From: Desulfobulbaceae bacterium
Lineage (GTDB): Bacteria; Desulfobacterota; Desulfobulbia; Desulfobulbales; Desulfobulbaceae
DNA: 64,000 nucleotides
Assembly (NCBI GenBank): GCA_019163135.1
Contig: JAFLKR010000003.1
Coordinates: forward strand, 17,901 to 81,900
Reading direction: 5' to 3'
The first letter of the stretch is position 1. Each line of letters begins with the position of its first letter. The position numbers and the translations under genes were made by a program. Below are positions 18,542 through 27,372 of the stretch, one piece after another. The notes below the pieces were generated by a model. The model did not search any database. It was not told the origin of the DNA and saw only the letters and a program-made list of their open reading frames with translations.

Positions 18542-19585
18542 ATGTACGAACTCAATTGGATTACCGAACACCTGGCCACCGGCCATGCCCCCATGTCCTA
18601 CGAGGAACTCGACAGTCTCCGGGAACAGGGGATAACCGCCATTGTTAATCTCTGCGGAGAGTTCTGCGATCTCCACCGGATCGAGGAGGGTTCGGGGTTT
18701 GAAGTCTATTACCTGCCGGTGGTCGATGAATGCGCCCCTGATCTGGCGGCCATGGAAACGGCCCTGGACTGGCTGGATGAGGCCGTCTACCTCAATAAAA
18801 AAGTATTGGTCCATTGTCGGCTCGGCCATGGCCGCACCGGTACCTTTATTGCCGCCTATCTGCTGCGCCGCGGTTTTGATTTCAAATTGGCGGAAAAAAC
18901 CATGAAGGGCCGGAACGCCAACCCCGCCACCTATGAGCAGCGCAGCTTCCTCAAAAAGTACGGCAAGCAGGTGGGGCCGCTCCAGGCCGCGCCGCCTAAA
19001 ATCGACAACCGTCCGGGCATGGACATAACCCCCCTGCTCCTTGCCTATCAACAACTGATTAACCGTTGTGATCAGCAGGCGGCGGGCAAGGCTGTGGATT
19101 TAGGTTGCGGCCATGGCGATAGTGCGTGCTGTTATCAGCCCTTTGAATTATTGCTGATTGAAAGCATGCATCTCAGCCAAGCCATTAATAAAACCCTGCG
19201 GCAGGAGCAGCGTCAGTTCGTGATTGAGCGGGCCTTTGCCCTGGCGAGTCGGTTGAAGGAATTGCACCATCAGCATCCGGGCCTAACGACCGAGGCCCTG
19301 GTGGCGGACTTTCCTGAAGAAAGGCTGACCTGTCCGCTGCTGGAATCCGGGGAATGCCTCGTGTTTGCCGATCGTCCGCCGCGTTGCCGGAATTGGGGCC
19401 GCTTGGTCAGCGAAGAACAATATCGCGAAATGGTGGAGGCCGTAGCCGAACTTTCGAAAGAGGCCTATCTGTCGCTGACCGGCAGATTAGCGCCCGTTGA
19501 GAACCTTCGATTTTCCTCGGCGGACACCATTTCCGGAAAATTCGTGCAGCTCTATTTCCAGGCAATGGTCTCGGAAAAAGGGTAA
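18542..19585 (+). CDS. Dual-specificity phosphatase fused to a YkgJ-like cysteine cluster
   Basis: A 347-residue two-domain protein. Residues 1-145 form a cysteine phosphatase of the DSP/tyrosine-phosphatase superfamily: the P-loop HCRLGHGRTGT supplies Cys92 and Arg98, and the Asp-containing VVDECAPD near 61-67 may supply the general acid. From about residue 180 the protein resembles YkgJ-type zinc/iron-chelating proteins, with LGCGHGDSACCY and later CPLLESGEC and PPRCRNWG. The function of the joined protein is unknown. It begins three bases after the PEP-synthase-like gene and is followed by a sigma-54 activator, so a role in removing or sensing phosphoryl groups in this operon is plausible. 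Confidence 0.87.
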   Translation: MYELNWITEHLATGHAPMSYEELDSLREQGITAIVNLCGEFCDLHRIEEGSGFEVYYLPVVDECAPDLAAMETALDWLDEAVYLNKKVLVHCRLGHGRTGTFIAAYLLRRGFDFKLAEKTMKGRNANPATYEQRSFLKKYGKQVGPLQAAPPKIDNRPGMDITPLLLAYQQLINRCDQQAAGKAVDLGCGHGDSACCYQPFELLLIESMHLSQAINKTLRQEQRQFVIERAFALASRLKELHHQHPGLTTEALVADFPEERLTCPLLESGECLVFADRPPRCRNWGRLVSEEQYREMVEAVAELSKEAYLSLTGRLAPVENLRFSSADTISGKFVQLYFQAMVSEKG

Positions 19586-19594
19586 AATCGGCGT

Positions 19595-21022
19595 ATGGGC
19601 GAAACCAAACAACAGAAGGTGCTGATCGTCGACGATGAGCGTGATATGCTCAATCTACTGGCCAAAGTGCTGGTGAAAAAGTGTGGTTACGCCGTGGAAA
19701 CGGCGGCTTGCGCTGAAGAAGCCCTGGAGATGATTCATACGGATTCCCCCGATGCGGTGCTCACCGATATCAAAATGCCGGGCATGGACGGCCTGCAATT
19801 TCTCCGGCAGATGACCGCCATCGACCCGGCCGTTACCACTATCCTGATGACCGGCCACGGGACCATTGAAATGGCGGTTCAGGCCCTCAAAGACGGGGCC
19901 TACGATTTCATCGAAAAGCCCTTTGATAACGAGCGCATCATCCGCACCGTCGGTCGGGCGATCGAACGCACCCGCCTCCTGCGCGAGAATGCGCAGTTGC
20001 ACCACCGATTATGCGATCAGGACCATCTCCATGGGTTCATCGGGCGGTCGCGGCGGTTGCTGCAGACGGTGGAACTGCTCGGGCGGGTCGCCCACAGCAA
20101 TGTCACCGTGCTCATTCGGGGCGAGTCCGGCACCGGCAAGGAACTGGCGGCCAAGGCCCTGCACGCCATGTCCAGTCGGGCGGATCGGCCCATGATCACG
20201 GTCAACTGCCCGGCTTTGCCGGAGCATATCCTGGAGAGCGAGTTGTTCGGCTACCACCGGGGGGCCTTTACCGGTGCCGATCGGGATAAGGCAGGGTTGT
20301 TTGTCGAGGCCGAAGGTTCGACCCTTCTCCTTGATGAGATCGCTGATATTCCGGTGGGGGTGCAGACCAAGTTGTTGCGGGTTCTTCAGGAAAAAGAAGT
20401 GCAGCCCCTGGGGCAGAACAAGACGTTAAAGGTCGATGTTCGGGTAGTGGCCTCCACCAACCAGGACCTTGAGGCCAAAATCAGACGGGGCGAGTTTCGC
20501 GAAGATCTGCTGTATCGGCTCAATGTGATGACTGTCACCATGCCGAGTTTGGCCTCGATGGCGGCCGATATTCCGCTGCTGGCTCAACATTTCCTTGAAC
20601 ACTACATCCGGGAGCACGGGCGCGGCAACCTGGAATTCAGTGCCGAGGCACTCCAGGCGCTGATGCTGCGGCCATGGCCGGGCAATGTCCGTGAATTGCA
20701 GAATGCAGTTAACCGGGCCGTCCTGCTTGCCCCCGGTGATTTGATTGGAGTGAGTGATTTGTGGGAGGAGCAGGGCGCTCTCGGATCGTTTTGCAGGGAA
20801 GAACAGCAGAAACAAGGGGACCTGCCGCCGTCAAGCGAGCGCTTGTCTTATCGTGAGGCTAAAAATGCCCTGCTTCGCAAGTTTAATGCCTCGTATCTTG
20901 CCGAGGCCCTGGAGGCTGCGGAGGGCAACGTCACCCTTGCCGCCCGCAGTTGCGACATGGAACGGCAAGCCTTTCAGCGCCTGCTGCGGCGCTATCATAT
21001 CGAATCAAGGAGTTTTCGATGA
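19595..21022 (+). CDS. Sigma-54-dependent NtrC-family response regulator
   Basis: Response regulator of 475 residues that activates sigma-54 promoters when phosphorylated. The receiver domain (about 8-120) has the acidic pair in VDDERD, the phospho-Asp in [11 protein letters not shown] (about residue 58) and the conserved Lys in IEKPFDN. The AAA+ domain (about 145-385) has Walker A GESGTGKE, the sigma-54 contact loop GAFTGA, Walker [11 protein letters not shown] and the R-finger region. A Fis-type helix-turn-helix is at the C-terminus ([20 protein letters not shown]). Its likely partners are the hybrid kinase at the head of the operon or the PAS kinase downstream. A good -24/-12 promoter lies just downstream at 21660. 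Confidence 0.95.
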   Translation: MGETKQQKVLIVDDERDMLNLLAKVLVKKCGYAVETAACAEEALEMIHTDSPDAVLTDIKMPGMDGLQFLRQMTAIDPAVTTILMTGHGTIEMAVQALKDGAYDFIEKPFDNERIIRTVGRAIERTRLLRENAQLHHRLCDQDHLHGFIGRSRRLLQTVELLGRVAHSNVTVLIRGESGTGKELAAKALHAMSSRADRPMITVNCPALPEHILESELFGYHRGAFTGADRDKAGLFVEAEGSTLLLDEIADIPVGVQTKLLRVLQEKEVQPLGQNKTLKVDVRVVASTNQDLEAKIRRGEFREDLLYRLNVMTVTMPSLASMAADIPLLAQHFLEHYIREHGRGNLEFSAEALQALMLRPWPGNVRELQNAVNRAVLLAPGDLIGVSDLWEEQGALGSFCREEQQKQGDLPPSSERLSYREAKNALLRKFNASYLAEALEAAEGNVTLAARSCDMERQAFQRLLRRYHIESRSFR

Positions 21023-21417
21023 TGCAGATACCGGCAGACTATTCCCTGGCCCGCAACAAATCGTACTGTGATTATTGTCCCGGCTACTGCTGCTATCGGC
21101 TTCCCGGCGCCAGCCTGTTGCTCAGAAACGATGATATCAATCGTATGGCCCGGCACTTCGGCATCAGCGATGGTGAGGTCAGAATGCAGTTTCTGGAAAA
21201 TAAGAACACCTTCAAAACAAGAGAGGACGGCAGTTGTATTCTGCTCGCCAATGACCGTTTTTGCAAACGATGTACCATCCATGAGGCCAGGCCCCTGCAG
21301 TGCCGCGACTTCCCCTACGATAAACCCTGTCCGTACCTGGAGAATCCGGATCTATTGGCTATCCTCCAGCCTCGGGTTGAACAGAGTCTTTCGCTGGTCG
21401 CCGACAACGGCACCTAA
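21019..21417 (+). CDS. YkgJ-family cysteine cluster protein
   Basis: Small (132 residues) member of the putative zinc- or iron-chelating YkgJ/UPF0153 family. Eleven cysteines occur in clusters: SYCDYCPGYCCYR near residue 15, then GSC, FCKRC, QCRDFPYDKPC. AAGGAG at 21007-21012 supports ATG 21019 or 21022; the first overlaps the upstream stop by four bases. It is the last gene of the ten-gene run. The preceding phosphatase gene carries a related cysteine region, so two such clusters sit in one operon. Metal identity and role are unknown. Confidence 0.85.
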   Translation: MMQIPADYSLARNKSYCDYCPGYCCYRLPGASLLLRNDDINRMARHFGISDGEVRMQFLENKNTFKTREDGSCILLANDRFCKRCTIHEARPLQCRDFPYDKPCPYLENPDLLAILQPRVEQSLSLVADNGT

Positions 21418-21659
21418 TTTTTTAAAACACCCGCTTAGGCCGCTTGCTCCCATCGGTGGTCCTGCTCTCCCAAGATCCTCCTCCTCGGTCAACATCGGGT
21501 CGGGTGCATCTTTTTTGTTTCTCCCGCATCTTTTTTGTTGCACTTCAGGGCGTCAGGCATCAGTCTGTATCGGCAGGTCGGTAGTCTTGCATCTCCTAAT
21601 TATTTAATATTTTAAGGAAAAAATCGAATTTTATTTTGTGTGTATTTGCGTTGTACATC
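21418..21659. other. Intergenic region with a short tandem repeat
   Basis: About 240 bases without a gene. It contains two copies of GCATCTTTTTTGTT at 21506-21519 and 21526-21539 (20-base period), followed by an AT-rich stretch around 21595-21640. The sequence just after the operon end shows no clean terminator hairpin. The AT-rich stretch lies upstream of the sigma-54 site and could bind the activator or IHF. Confidence 0.4.
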
Positions 21660-21676
21660 TGGCATTGAGCATGCAT
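21660..21676 (+). promoter_or_regulatory. Candidate sigma-54 (-24/-12) promoter
   Basis: TGGCATTGAGCATGCAT fits the sigma-54 pattern TGGCAC-N5-TTGCW, with the invariant GG (21661-21662) and GC (21673-21674) exactly 12 bases apart. Transcription would start about 12 bases further on and reach the ATG at 21728. An NtrC-type activator is encoded just upstream, which supports the call. Confidence 0.55.
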
Positions 21677-21727
21677 TACATCTAACGTTACAGAGATACT
21701 AACAGGAATACTCCTCGGAGCCGGTTG

Positions 21728-22207
21728 ATGACCAACAGGAAAATCAATAGTTCGCTCGTATTTTTATTGCTGCTCATGGCTGTGATAACGCCTGGAGAGG
21801 CCTTGGCGCTGCAGGTGCATGGCGAGCCCGAAGGATTGTATGTGCATCAGATGGCCCATCTCCATTATATTTTTGCAATTGGGTACTTTTTTTGGGATAT
21901 CAGGCGCTCCTCGTTTACCGGCCGTGGCTGGCGGTACCTTCAGTTGTTCTGTATCCTGATGACCTGCTGGAATATGATCGCCTTTGTTGGCCATCTCGCC
22001 GGGGTGTATTTAGACCCGCAAGCGCTGCTCCAAGCCGACCACTATTTTCAGACCCGGCTGCTCGGCCCGTTCACCCTTAATAAATATCTGTATTTTATTA
22101 CTAAACTTGACCATCTTATTTACGTGCCCGCCATGTTTTTTCTTTTTCTCGGCCTGCGGTCCTTTTATTTGTCAGTGGTCAAAACAACGGGCGAGGAGGG
22201 CAGATGA
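21728..22207 (+). CDS. Small multi-helix membrane protein, unknown function
   Basis: A 159-residue membrane protein I cannot name. A signal-like N-terminus (LVFLLLLMAVITPGEALAL) is followed by three or more hydrophobic helices. Histidines sit at helix edges (HQMAHLHYIFAIGYFF, NMIAFVGHLAG, KLDHLIYVPAMFF), a spacing that could bind a metal or heme. ATG 21728 is chosen, with CGGAG upstream; TTG 21725 is in frame. Its stop overlaps the kinase start by four bases, so the two proteins are probably made together, and this one may form part of the kinase's membrane sensor. Confidence 0.78.
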   Translation: MTNRKINSSLVFLLLLMAVITPGEALALQVHGEPEGLYVHQMAHLHYIFAIGYFFWDIRRSSFTGRGWRYLQLFCILMTCWNMIAFVGHLAGVYLDPQALLQADHYFQTRLLGPFTLNKYLYFITKLDHLIYVPAMFFLFLGLRSFYLSVVKTTGEEGR

Positions 22208-23766
22208 ACAGTATTTCCATGCTGCCCACTGTTCTGGTCGACATTACCGGGTCCGCTGCCAACATGCTCTTTTCCTTCCTGGCCCTGTGGTATGCATTTA
22301 GGCTGACCCGGCTCAAACCGGATAATTTTCTCTGGGGTTATCTCTTTTATGTGACACTGGCGATTACCGCCTTTGCCATCTCAAGAGCCGTCGGTCATAT
22401 CGCCAAAGAATTTTTGTTTATCGTCGGGAGGGGGGATCTCTGGCGCGCAATTGCGCCGTATTCGGGTGGCATCAATACCCTGTGCATGATCTCGGTTTCG
22501 GCGGTAATGATTTTCTACCACAAGGGCGTGCAAGCTTATGAAGCCATTGAGCAGGAGGCGGCGAAGCTCAAACAATCCAAAATTCGCCTGACCCGCGCCG
22601 CCCGCGAGTTGAAAGAACTCAATCTCAACCTGGAGGACAAGGTCGAGGAACGAGCCGCAGAGTTGTCAAAATCGGAAAAGAAATTTCGCCATCTGTTCAC
22701 GGCTTCCAAAGACATGGTGTTCTTTACGGATAGCAACCAGGCCATTCTCGATATGAATGCCTCGGGTTCGGAAATGCTCGGCTATGCACTCCCCGAATCC
22801 ACGCGTCTCACCCTGCGCCATATTTTTCGCCACGAGGGTGATGTTGCAGTTTACGCCAAAATGCTGGAAAACGATGGGTATATCAGAGACTTAGAGTCGG
22901 AATTCAAGAAAAAAGATGGCTCCACCATTTATGTCCTGATTTCAGCTACCGCTCTTTATGACGAACAGGGACTGATGATCGGGTCCGAGGGGATAGCCAA
23001 GGATCTGACCCGGTTGAAAACCATGATGGAACAACTGGTTTCCAGCGAGAAAATGGCTACAGTCGGTCAGATGGCGGCGGGGATAGCCCATGAGATCAAC
23101 ACGCCTTTAGGTATTATCCTGGGCTATGCCCAACTGATGATGGATGATTTTGCCAAGGATTCTGAAACTTATCAGAACCTGGAGGTGATCGAACGCCAGA
23201 CCCAGGCCAGCCGGAAGATTGTCGCTGATCTGCTTAAATATTCACGGCAGTCCGGCAGTGCGCGGGAACCCATCAATCTCAACGAGATCATTAATGATGC
23301 GGTGGCGATTACCGAGCACAGTCTCAATCTTAACCATGTCAAGATTGGGCTGCAGTTGGCGGGAGACCTCCCGGCTCTGGTCGGCGACCCTGAAAAAATG
23401 CGGCAGGTGGTCGTCAATATGATTAATAACGCCTACCACGCCATGGAAGCCCAGGGCGGTGGTGAATTGATTCTTCGCACCCGCTACCCTGCCGGAGCGG
23501 ACAAGGTTATCGCCGAATTTCAGGACAGCGGGCATGGCATTCCGGAATCGATCAAGGCCCGGATTTTCGATCCTTTTTTTACCACCAAACCGGTGGGTAA
23601 GGGGACAGGGCTGGGGCTCTCCGTCTCCTATGGTATCATCCGGGAGCACGGTGGCACCATCGAGATTGAAAGTCCCGTTCAGGGCCTTGGGGGCATGACC
23701 ACGCCCGGGACCTTGTTTCGGCTGATTCTCCCGGTGGCCGTGGAGTCGGCGGCTATAAAAGAATAA
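22204..23766 (+). CDS. PAS-domain sensor histidine kinase
   Basis: Membrane-bound kinase of 520 residues. The first 110 residues hold three or four transmembrane helices. A coiled coil rich in Glu and Lys (about 115-155) leads to a PAS domain (about 157-280). HisKA follows with the acceptor in [20 protein letters not shown] (His about 296), then a complete HATPase domain with N box [20 protein letters not shown] and [14 protein letters not shown]. It has no receiver of its own. The next gene is a single-domain receiver, and an NtrC-type activator lies upstream, so either could accept its phosphate. It is coupled to the small membrane protein by an ATGA overlap. Confidence 0.94.
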   Translation: MNSISMLPTVLVDITGSAANMLFSFLALWYAFRLTRLKPDNFLWGYLFYVTLAITAFAISRAVGHIAKEFLFIVGRGDLWRAIAPYSGGINTLCMISVSAVMIFYHKGVQAYEAIEQEAAKLKQSKIRLTRAARELKELNLNLEDKVEERAAELSKSEKKFRHLFTASKDMVFFTDSNQAILDMNASGSEMLGYALPESTRLTLRHIFRHEGDVAVYAKMLENDGYIRDLESEFKKKDGSTIYVLISATALYDEQGLMIGSEGIAKDLTRLKTMMEQLVSSEKMATVGQMAAGIAHEINTPLGIILGYAQLMMDDFAKDSETYQNLEVIERQTQASRKIVADLLKYSRQSGSAREPINLNEIINDAVAITEHSLNLNHVKIGLQLAGDLPALVGDPEKMRQVVVNMINNAYHAMEAQGGGELILRTRYPAGADKVIAEFQDSGHGIPESIKARIFDPFFTTKPVGKGTGLGLSVSYGIIREHGGTIEIESPVQGLGGMTTPGTLFRLILPVAVESAAIKE

Positions 23767-23794
23767 TCGTTGGTATAACGTTTCAGGAGGAAAA

Positions 23795-24166
23795 ATGGCT
23801 GAAATACTCACCTTGGATGATGTCCTGGATGCCACAGTGCTGGTCGGCAAGATCCTGCGGAAAAAGGGGCATGTCGTCCATACTTTCACCGAAGAAGACG
23901 AGGCAGTGGCTTTTGCAAGGCAGCATCCGGTTGATTTGGCCATCCTCGACATCAAACTGAAAAAAATGAGCGGGATCGAAGTGCTGGCCATCCTGAAGGA
24001 GGACAACCCAGCCATGCGGGCCATCATGCTCACCGGGTATCCCACCGTGGAAACCGCCCGGGAAGCCATCAGCCTCGGGGCGGATGAGTACTGCGTCAAG
24101 CCGATTGACCGTTCCGAACTTGAGGAAAAGGTGGAAAAGGTTCTGGCAGCAAAACCCCGGCAGTAA
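23795..24166 (+). CDS. Single-domain response regulator
   Basis: Stand-alone receiver of 123 residues with no output domain. The acidic pair (DD near residues 8-9), the phospho-acceptor Asp52 in AILDIKLKKMSG, the Thr in MLTGYP and the Lys in CVKPID are all present, so it should be phosphorylatable. AGGAGG precedes ATG 23795. It sits 28 bases after a PAS kinase and before a GAF-PAS protein. It could act as a phosphate shuttle or sink, or signal by protein contact. The target is not evident. Confidence 0.93.
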   Translation: MAEILTLDDVLDATVLVGKILRKKGHVVHTFTEEDEAVAFARQHPVDLAILDIKLKKMSGIEVLAILKEDNPAMRAIMLTGYPTVETAREAISLGADEYCVKPIDRSELEEKVEKVLAAKPRQ

Positions 24167-24230
24167 AGGGGGTTGAGTCCATTGTTCGTGCATGCCCAAT
24201 GCCATCGCCTAAGAGATAAAAGAGAGTATC

Positions 24231-25904
24231 GTGGATAATCCGCAGTCTCGTGAGCAGCAGTTTTTGGGGGTTTACCAGAAGGTGACCCGCCTGACGTCCA
24301 TGGTGCTCGATCATCAGGAAATCATGGAGACTGTCGTTCGCAGTCTGCCGGCGTTGTTGACCATTGATGCCTGCACCATCAGGCTGCTGGACCTCTCCAC
24401 CCGTTCTTTTGTCCTGGGGGCGGCCCATGGGGTCTCGCTGGAATATCTTTCGCGGGAAGTGATCGATACCGAAGCAACCATGGCCATGATCCAATCGGGA
24501 TTTCCGGTGTACAGCACCCACCTGGACCAGGATCCGTTCCTGCCGTTCCGGGAGGCCGCCAACCGTGAGGGGATCAAGAGCGTGCTGACCCTGCCGATCG
24601 TTTTTCAGAGCAAACTCATCGGGATCATGCGCTTGCTGACCCGAACCGAACGAAATTTTACCTCCGAAGAGATTTCGTTTGCCATGGCCTTGGCGGAACA
24701 GGTGGGCATTGCCATTGCCCATGGCCGGATGTTCAAAGAGATGGAAGCGCAACTTGATTTTCTCCGGGAAATACAGGGCCTTTCCACCCTGGTGAATTCA
24801 ACCCTTGATTTGGACCTTATTCTGCGGACCATGGTCGAGCGGGTGGCTATCACCATGGGGGCCAAGGGCTGCACCTTGCGACTGCTCAATCCGGCCACCA
24901 ACAAACTGGAACTGGCTGCGGCCTTCGGGGTTTCCGGCGCGTATCTGCAGCGGGGAACGGTCGAAAGTGAACGGAATATCCAGTTGGTGCTCACCGGAGA
25001 ACCGGTGGCCATATACGATATAAGTCATGATCAACGGGTTGATTACCGACAGCAGATGGCGGATGAGGGAATCGTCTCGCTGCTGGCAGTGCCGTTAAAG
25101 GTCAATGAAGAGATCATCGGCGTCATGCGGATTCTCGCCGATGTGCCCCGGGTGTTCACCGGCACGGAAGTGCAGTTTGCCGTAACCCTGGCCGAGGTTG
25201 GCGCAACCGCCATCCGCAATGCCAGGAATTACCAGAAAATCACGCTGCTGTTCGGGCAGATCGAAGAGCATGAACGCTTTCTTAACGACATCATCAACAG
25301 CCTGCAGCACCAGTTGCTGGTTTTTGATCGGAATCGGCGGGTGGTGCTTGCCAATCAGGTCTTTCTTGCCGCCATGGAAAAGGATGAGGCCGAGGTGCTG
25401 GGGATGGATTATGGCGATCTCTGCAGCGGTGCTGCCGGGAAAGCCTCTTGCCCGGTAGATCAGGTACTACAGGATAGGAAGATGATGCCGTTGGTCCAGG
25501 AATTCAGTTCAGGTGATCAGCAACGCTGGTTCGAACGGACCGCTTCGCCCCTGTATGATGCCGATGGTCGGGTCGAGTATGTGATCGAGATCATTCGCGA
25601 TATCACCAGCGAGCATCTGCTGGCCGAAGAAAAGGTGCAGAGCGGCAAGTTGCAGGGCATAGTGGAACTTGCCGGAACCGTAGCTCATGAAATCAACAGC
25701 CCGCTTTTTGCGGCCTTGGGCACTGCGCAGTTGCTTGCCGAAGAAAGCAAAACGACTGAAATGGTCGATGAACTTGAAATCATAATAAGAAATTTGAAAC
25801 AAATCAGTGCGTTGACCCAAAAGATGACCGCTATGACCGGCTTTACTGGCAGGGAGTATGTGGGTACGAGCACGATCTTGTCGTTTACGGACGAACACAG
25901 ATGA
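24231..25904 (+). CDS. GAF-GAF-PAS protein with HisKA but no HATPase domain
   Basis: A 557-residue cytoplasmic signalling protein: GAF (about 20-170), second GAF (about 190-335), PAS (about 350-465), then a HisKA-like helix with AGTVAHEINSPLFAALGTAQ (His about 486). The protein ends about 70 residues later, and no N, G1 or G2 ATP-binding boxes are present. There is no sign of a frameshift, and the following 196 bases do not encode an ATPase domain, so this looks like the natural end. It may be phosphorylated in trans by the neighbouring kinase or act only as a dimerising sensor. The start is GTG 24231. Confidence 0.88.
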   Translation: MDNPQSREQQFLGVYQKVTRLTSMVLDHQEIMETVVRSLPALLTIDACTIRLLDLSTRSFVLGAAHGVSLEYLSREVIDTEATMAMIQSGFPVYSTHLDQDPFLPFREAANREGIKSVLTLPIVFQSKLIGIMRLLTRTERNFTSEEISFAMALAEQVGIAIAHGRMFKEMEAQLDFLREIQGLSTLVNSTLDLDLILRTMVERVAITMGAKGCTLRLLNPATNKLELAAAFGVSGAYLQRGTVESERNIQLVLTGEPVAIYDISHDQRVDYRQQMADEGIVSLLAVPLKVNEEIIGVMRILADVPRVFTGTEVQFAVTLAEVGATAIRNARNYQKITLLFGQIEEHERFLNDIINSLQHQLLVFDRNRRVVLANQVFLAAMEKDEAEVLGMDYGDLCSGAAGKASCPVDQVLQDRKMMPLVQEFSSGDQQRWFERTASPLYDADGRVEYVIEIIRDITSEHLLAEEKVQSGKLQGIVELAGTVAHEINSPLFAALGTAQLLAEESKTTEMVDELEIIIRNLKQISALTQKMTAMTGFTGREYVGTSTILSFTDEHR

Positions 25905-26100
25905 TGTCCACGACCAGGATAAAGGAGGTGGACAAGCAAGGGTAAGGCATGCTGGCCTTGTTGGAATCTGACGAGGAAGGCACCGTCGGGTGTCCGGCTA
26001 AGGTCTGCTACAGCAGGTGCGTAAACGGTTTTTAAATGGTGCAGCCCGATTTTTTCAGCTTCGGGTGGTGCGGAATTAACGATAAAAAGGAGATAGGGGT
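25905..26100. other. Intergenic leader before the split TauE/SafE genes
   Basis: About 195 bases with no gene. Short inverted repeats (CTGCTACAGCAG near 26008, CCCGA with TCGGG near 26047-26066) could fold in the leader of the following transcript. I see no clear promoter consensus. Confidence 0.3.
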
Positions 26101-27345
26101 ATGAAAAAAAGAGTTGGGATCTTACCATGGCTTTTCTCGGCAATGGTGGTGCTTTTCGGAGTGCATGCAGGGATTGCGGCCGAACCGGTTGCGACGGCGG
26201 CAGCAGGGCAGGCCGCGGCAGGGGCAATGACAGCGCCGACCATCACTATTGATAAAACCGAGCTCAATAATGGCGGTGCTATCAAGGTTAGTGGTCAGGC
26301 GCCAGCGGGTAAACCGGTTTTCCTTGAAGTATGGGCGGCAGATCACTCGGTTCGCGCCAACCGTTTCGACAGTGAAAAAGACAAAAAAACCGGCATCCGG
26401 CCCTATATTTTCTACATCACCAGCGAGATGCCGGCCTATTACAAAACTTTTGTGCCCAAGGATCTGCAGCCGAAGATTGATGCGGCCAAGAAAGAAGGGA
26501 AGAAGTGGAGCTATTCCGCACTCCTCAAAGACCTAGGCGCTGATCTCGCCTATTCCGTACCGGCCAAGGCCAAGATTGATCGGTACCAATCGACTCTGGT
26601 GGCCAGCGTGGTCGGTAGTCGGGGTGATTTGCTCCCGGCTATGGACGAGAAAGAAAACAAAAGTCGTTCCATGCAGTTGGTCAAGGCGCGTTTCCAGAGT
26701 ATCGACAAGGTGGTGGCCGCGGCCGTCGAAGTCAAGCCTGACGGTTCCTATACTGCCGATATCAAAATCCGTGATGGACTGGCGCCCGGTAAGTATAAGA
26801 TCGTGGCCGTGGTCGATAAAAATGTGAAAAGCGAGGCCGTCACTTTTGAAAATAAGATAGCTTTCCCAACGGTTTATTTAGAGAATGCCGGGACTAGCAT
26901 GAATCTGATCTATCCCTTTGTGCTGACCCTGGTGGTCGCCATCTTCGGGGTACTCATGGGCGCTGGTGGCGGTTTTATCATGAATCCATTGCTGTTGGCC
27001 CTCTTTCCGGCCCTGCCGCATACCATTGTTGCCGGCACGGTTACGCCTACCGTGTTGTTTTCGCAGGGCAGCGGTATCTACAATTACTCCAAAATCAAGT
27101 TTATCAGTTGGAAGTTGGGGACCGGTATCGGTTGCGCCATGCTGCTGGGCGCGTTCATCGGCCCCAAGTTGACCGAAATGATCACTCTGGATCAGTTTAA
27201 ATTCGCTTTTGGCTGGATTCTGATAATTTTGGCCGCGCTGATGCTCTGGCAGACAATGCCGGGATATCTGGCCAAGAACAAAAAGGAGCAATCCATTTTG
27301 AAAGAATTCAAAAAGCGTGCTGAAGAAACGGCCAAAGGCAAATAA
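26101..27345 (+). CDS. TauE/SafE-type exporter, N-terminal half with large periplasmic domain
   Basis: A 414-residue protein. After a signal peptide (to about residue 25) comes an extracytoplasmic domain of roughly 250 residues with beta-rich, immunoglobulin-like character (TITIDKTELNNGGAIKVSGQ). This is followed by four transmembrane helices that match the first half of a TauE/SafE permease, including GVLMGAGGGFIMNPLLLALF near residue 282. Normal TauE/SafE proteins carry both halves in one chain of about 250 residues; here the second half is the next gene. The family exports sulfite or organosulfur anions, and the substrate here is not known. AAAAGGAG precedes ATG 26101. Confidence 0.85.
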   Translation: MKKRVGILPWLFSAMVVLFGVHAGIAAEPVATAAAGQAAAGAMTAPTITIDKTELNNGGAIKVSGQAPAGKPVFLEVWAADHSVRANRFDSEKDKKTGIRPYIFYITSEMPAYYKTFVPKDLQPKIDAAKKEGKKWSYSALLKDLGADLAYSVPAKAKIDRYQSTLVASVVGSRGDLLPAMDEKENKSRSMQLVKARFQSIDKVVAAAVEVKPDGSYTADIKIRDGLAPGKYKIVAVVDKNVKSEAVTFENKIAFPTVYLENAGTSMNLIYPFVLTLVVAIFGVLMGAGGGFIMNPLLLALFPALPHTIVAGTVTPTVLFSQGSGIYNYSKIKFISWKLGTGIGCAMLLGAFIGPKLTEMITLDQFKFAFGWILIILAALMLWQTMPGYLAKNKKEQSILKEFKKRAEETAKGK

Positions 27346-27372
27346 TAAGCGAAATTCGAGGAGGAATCCGTT

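Noticed and set aside
24231-26100. Frameshift removing the ATPase domain from the GAF-PAS protein.
   Set aside because: The next 196 bases contain no ATPase motifs in any frame that I could see.
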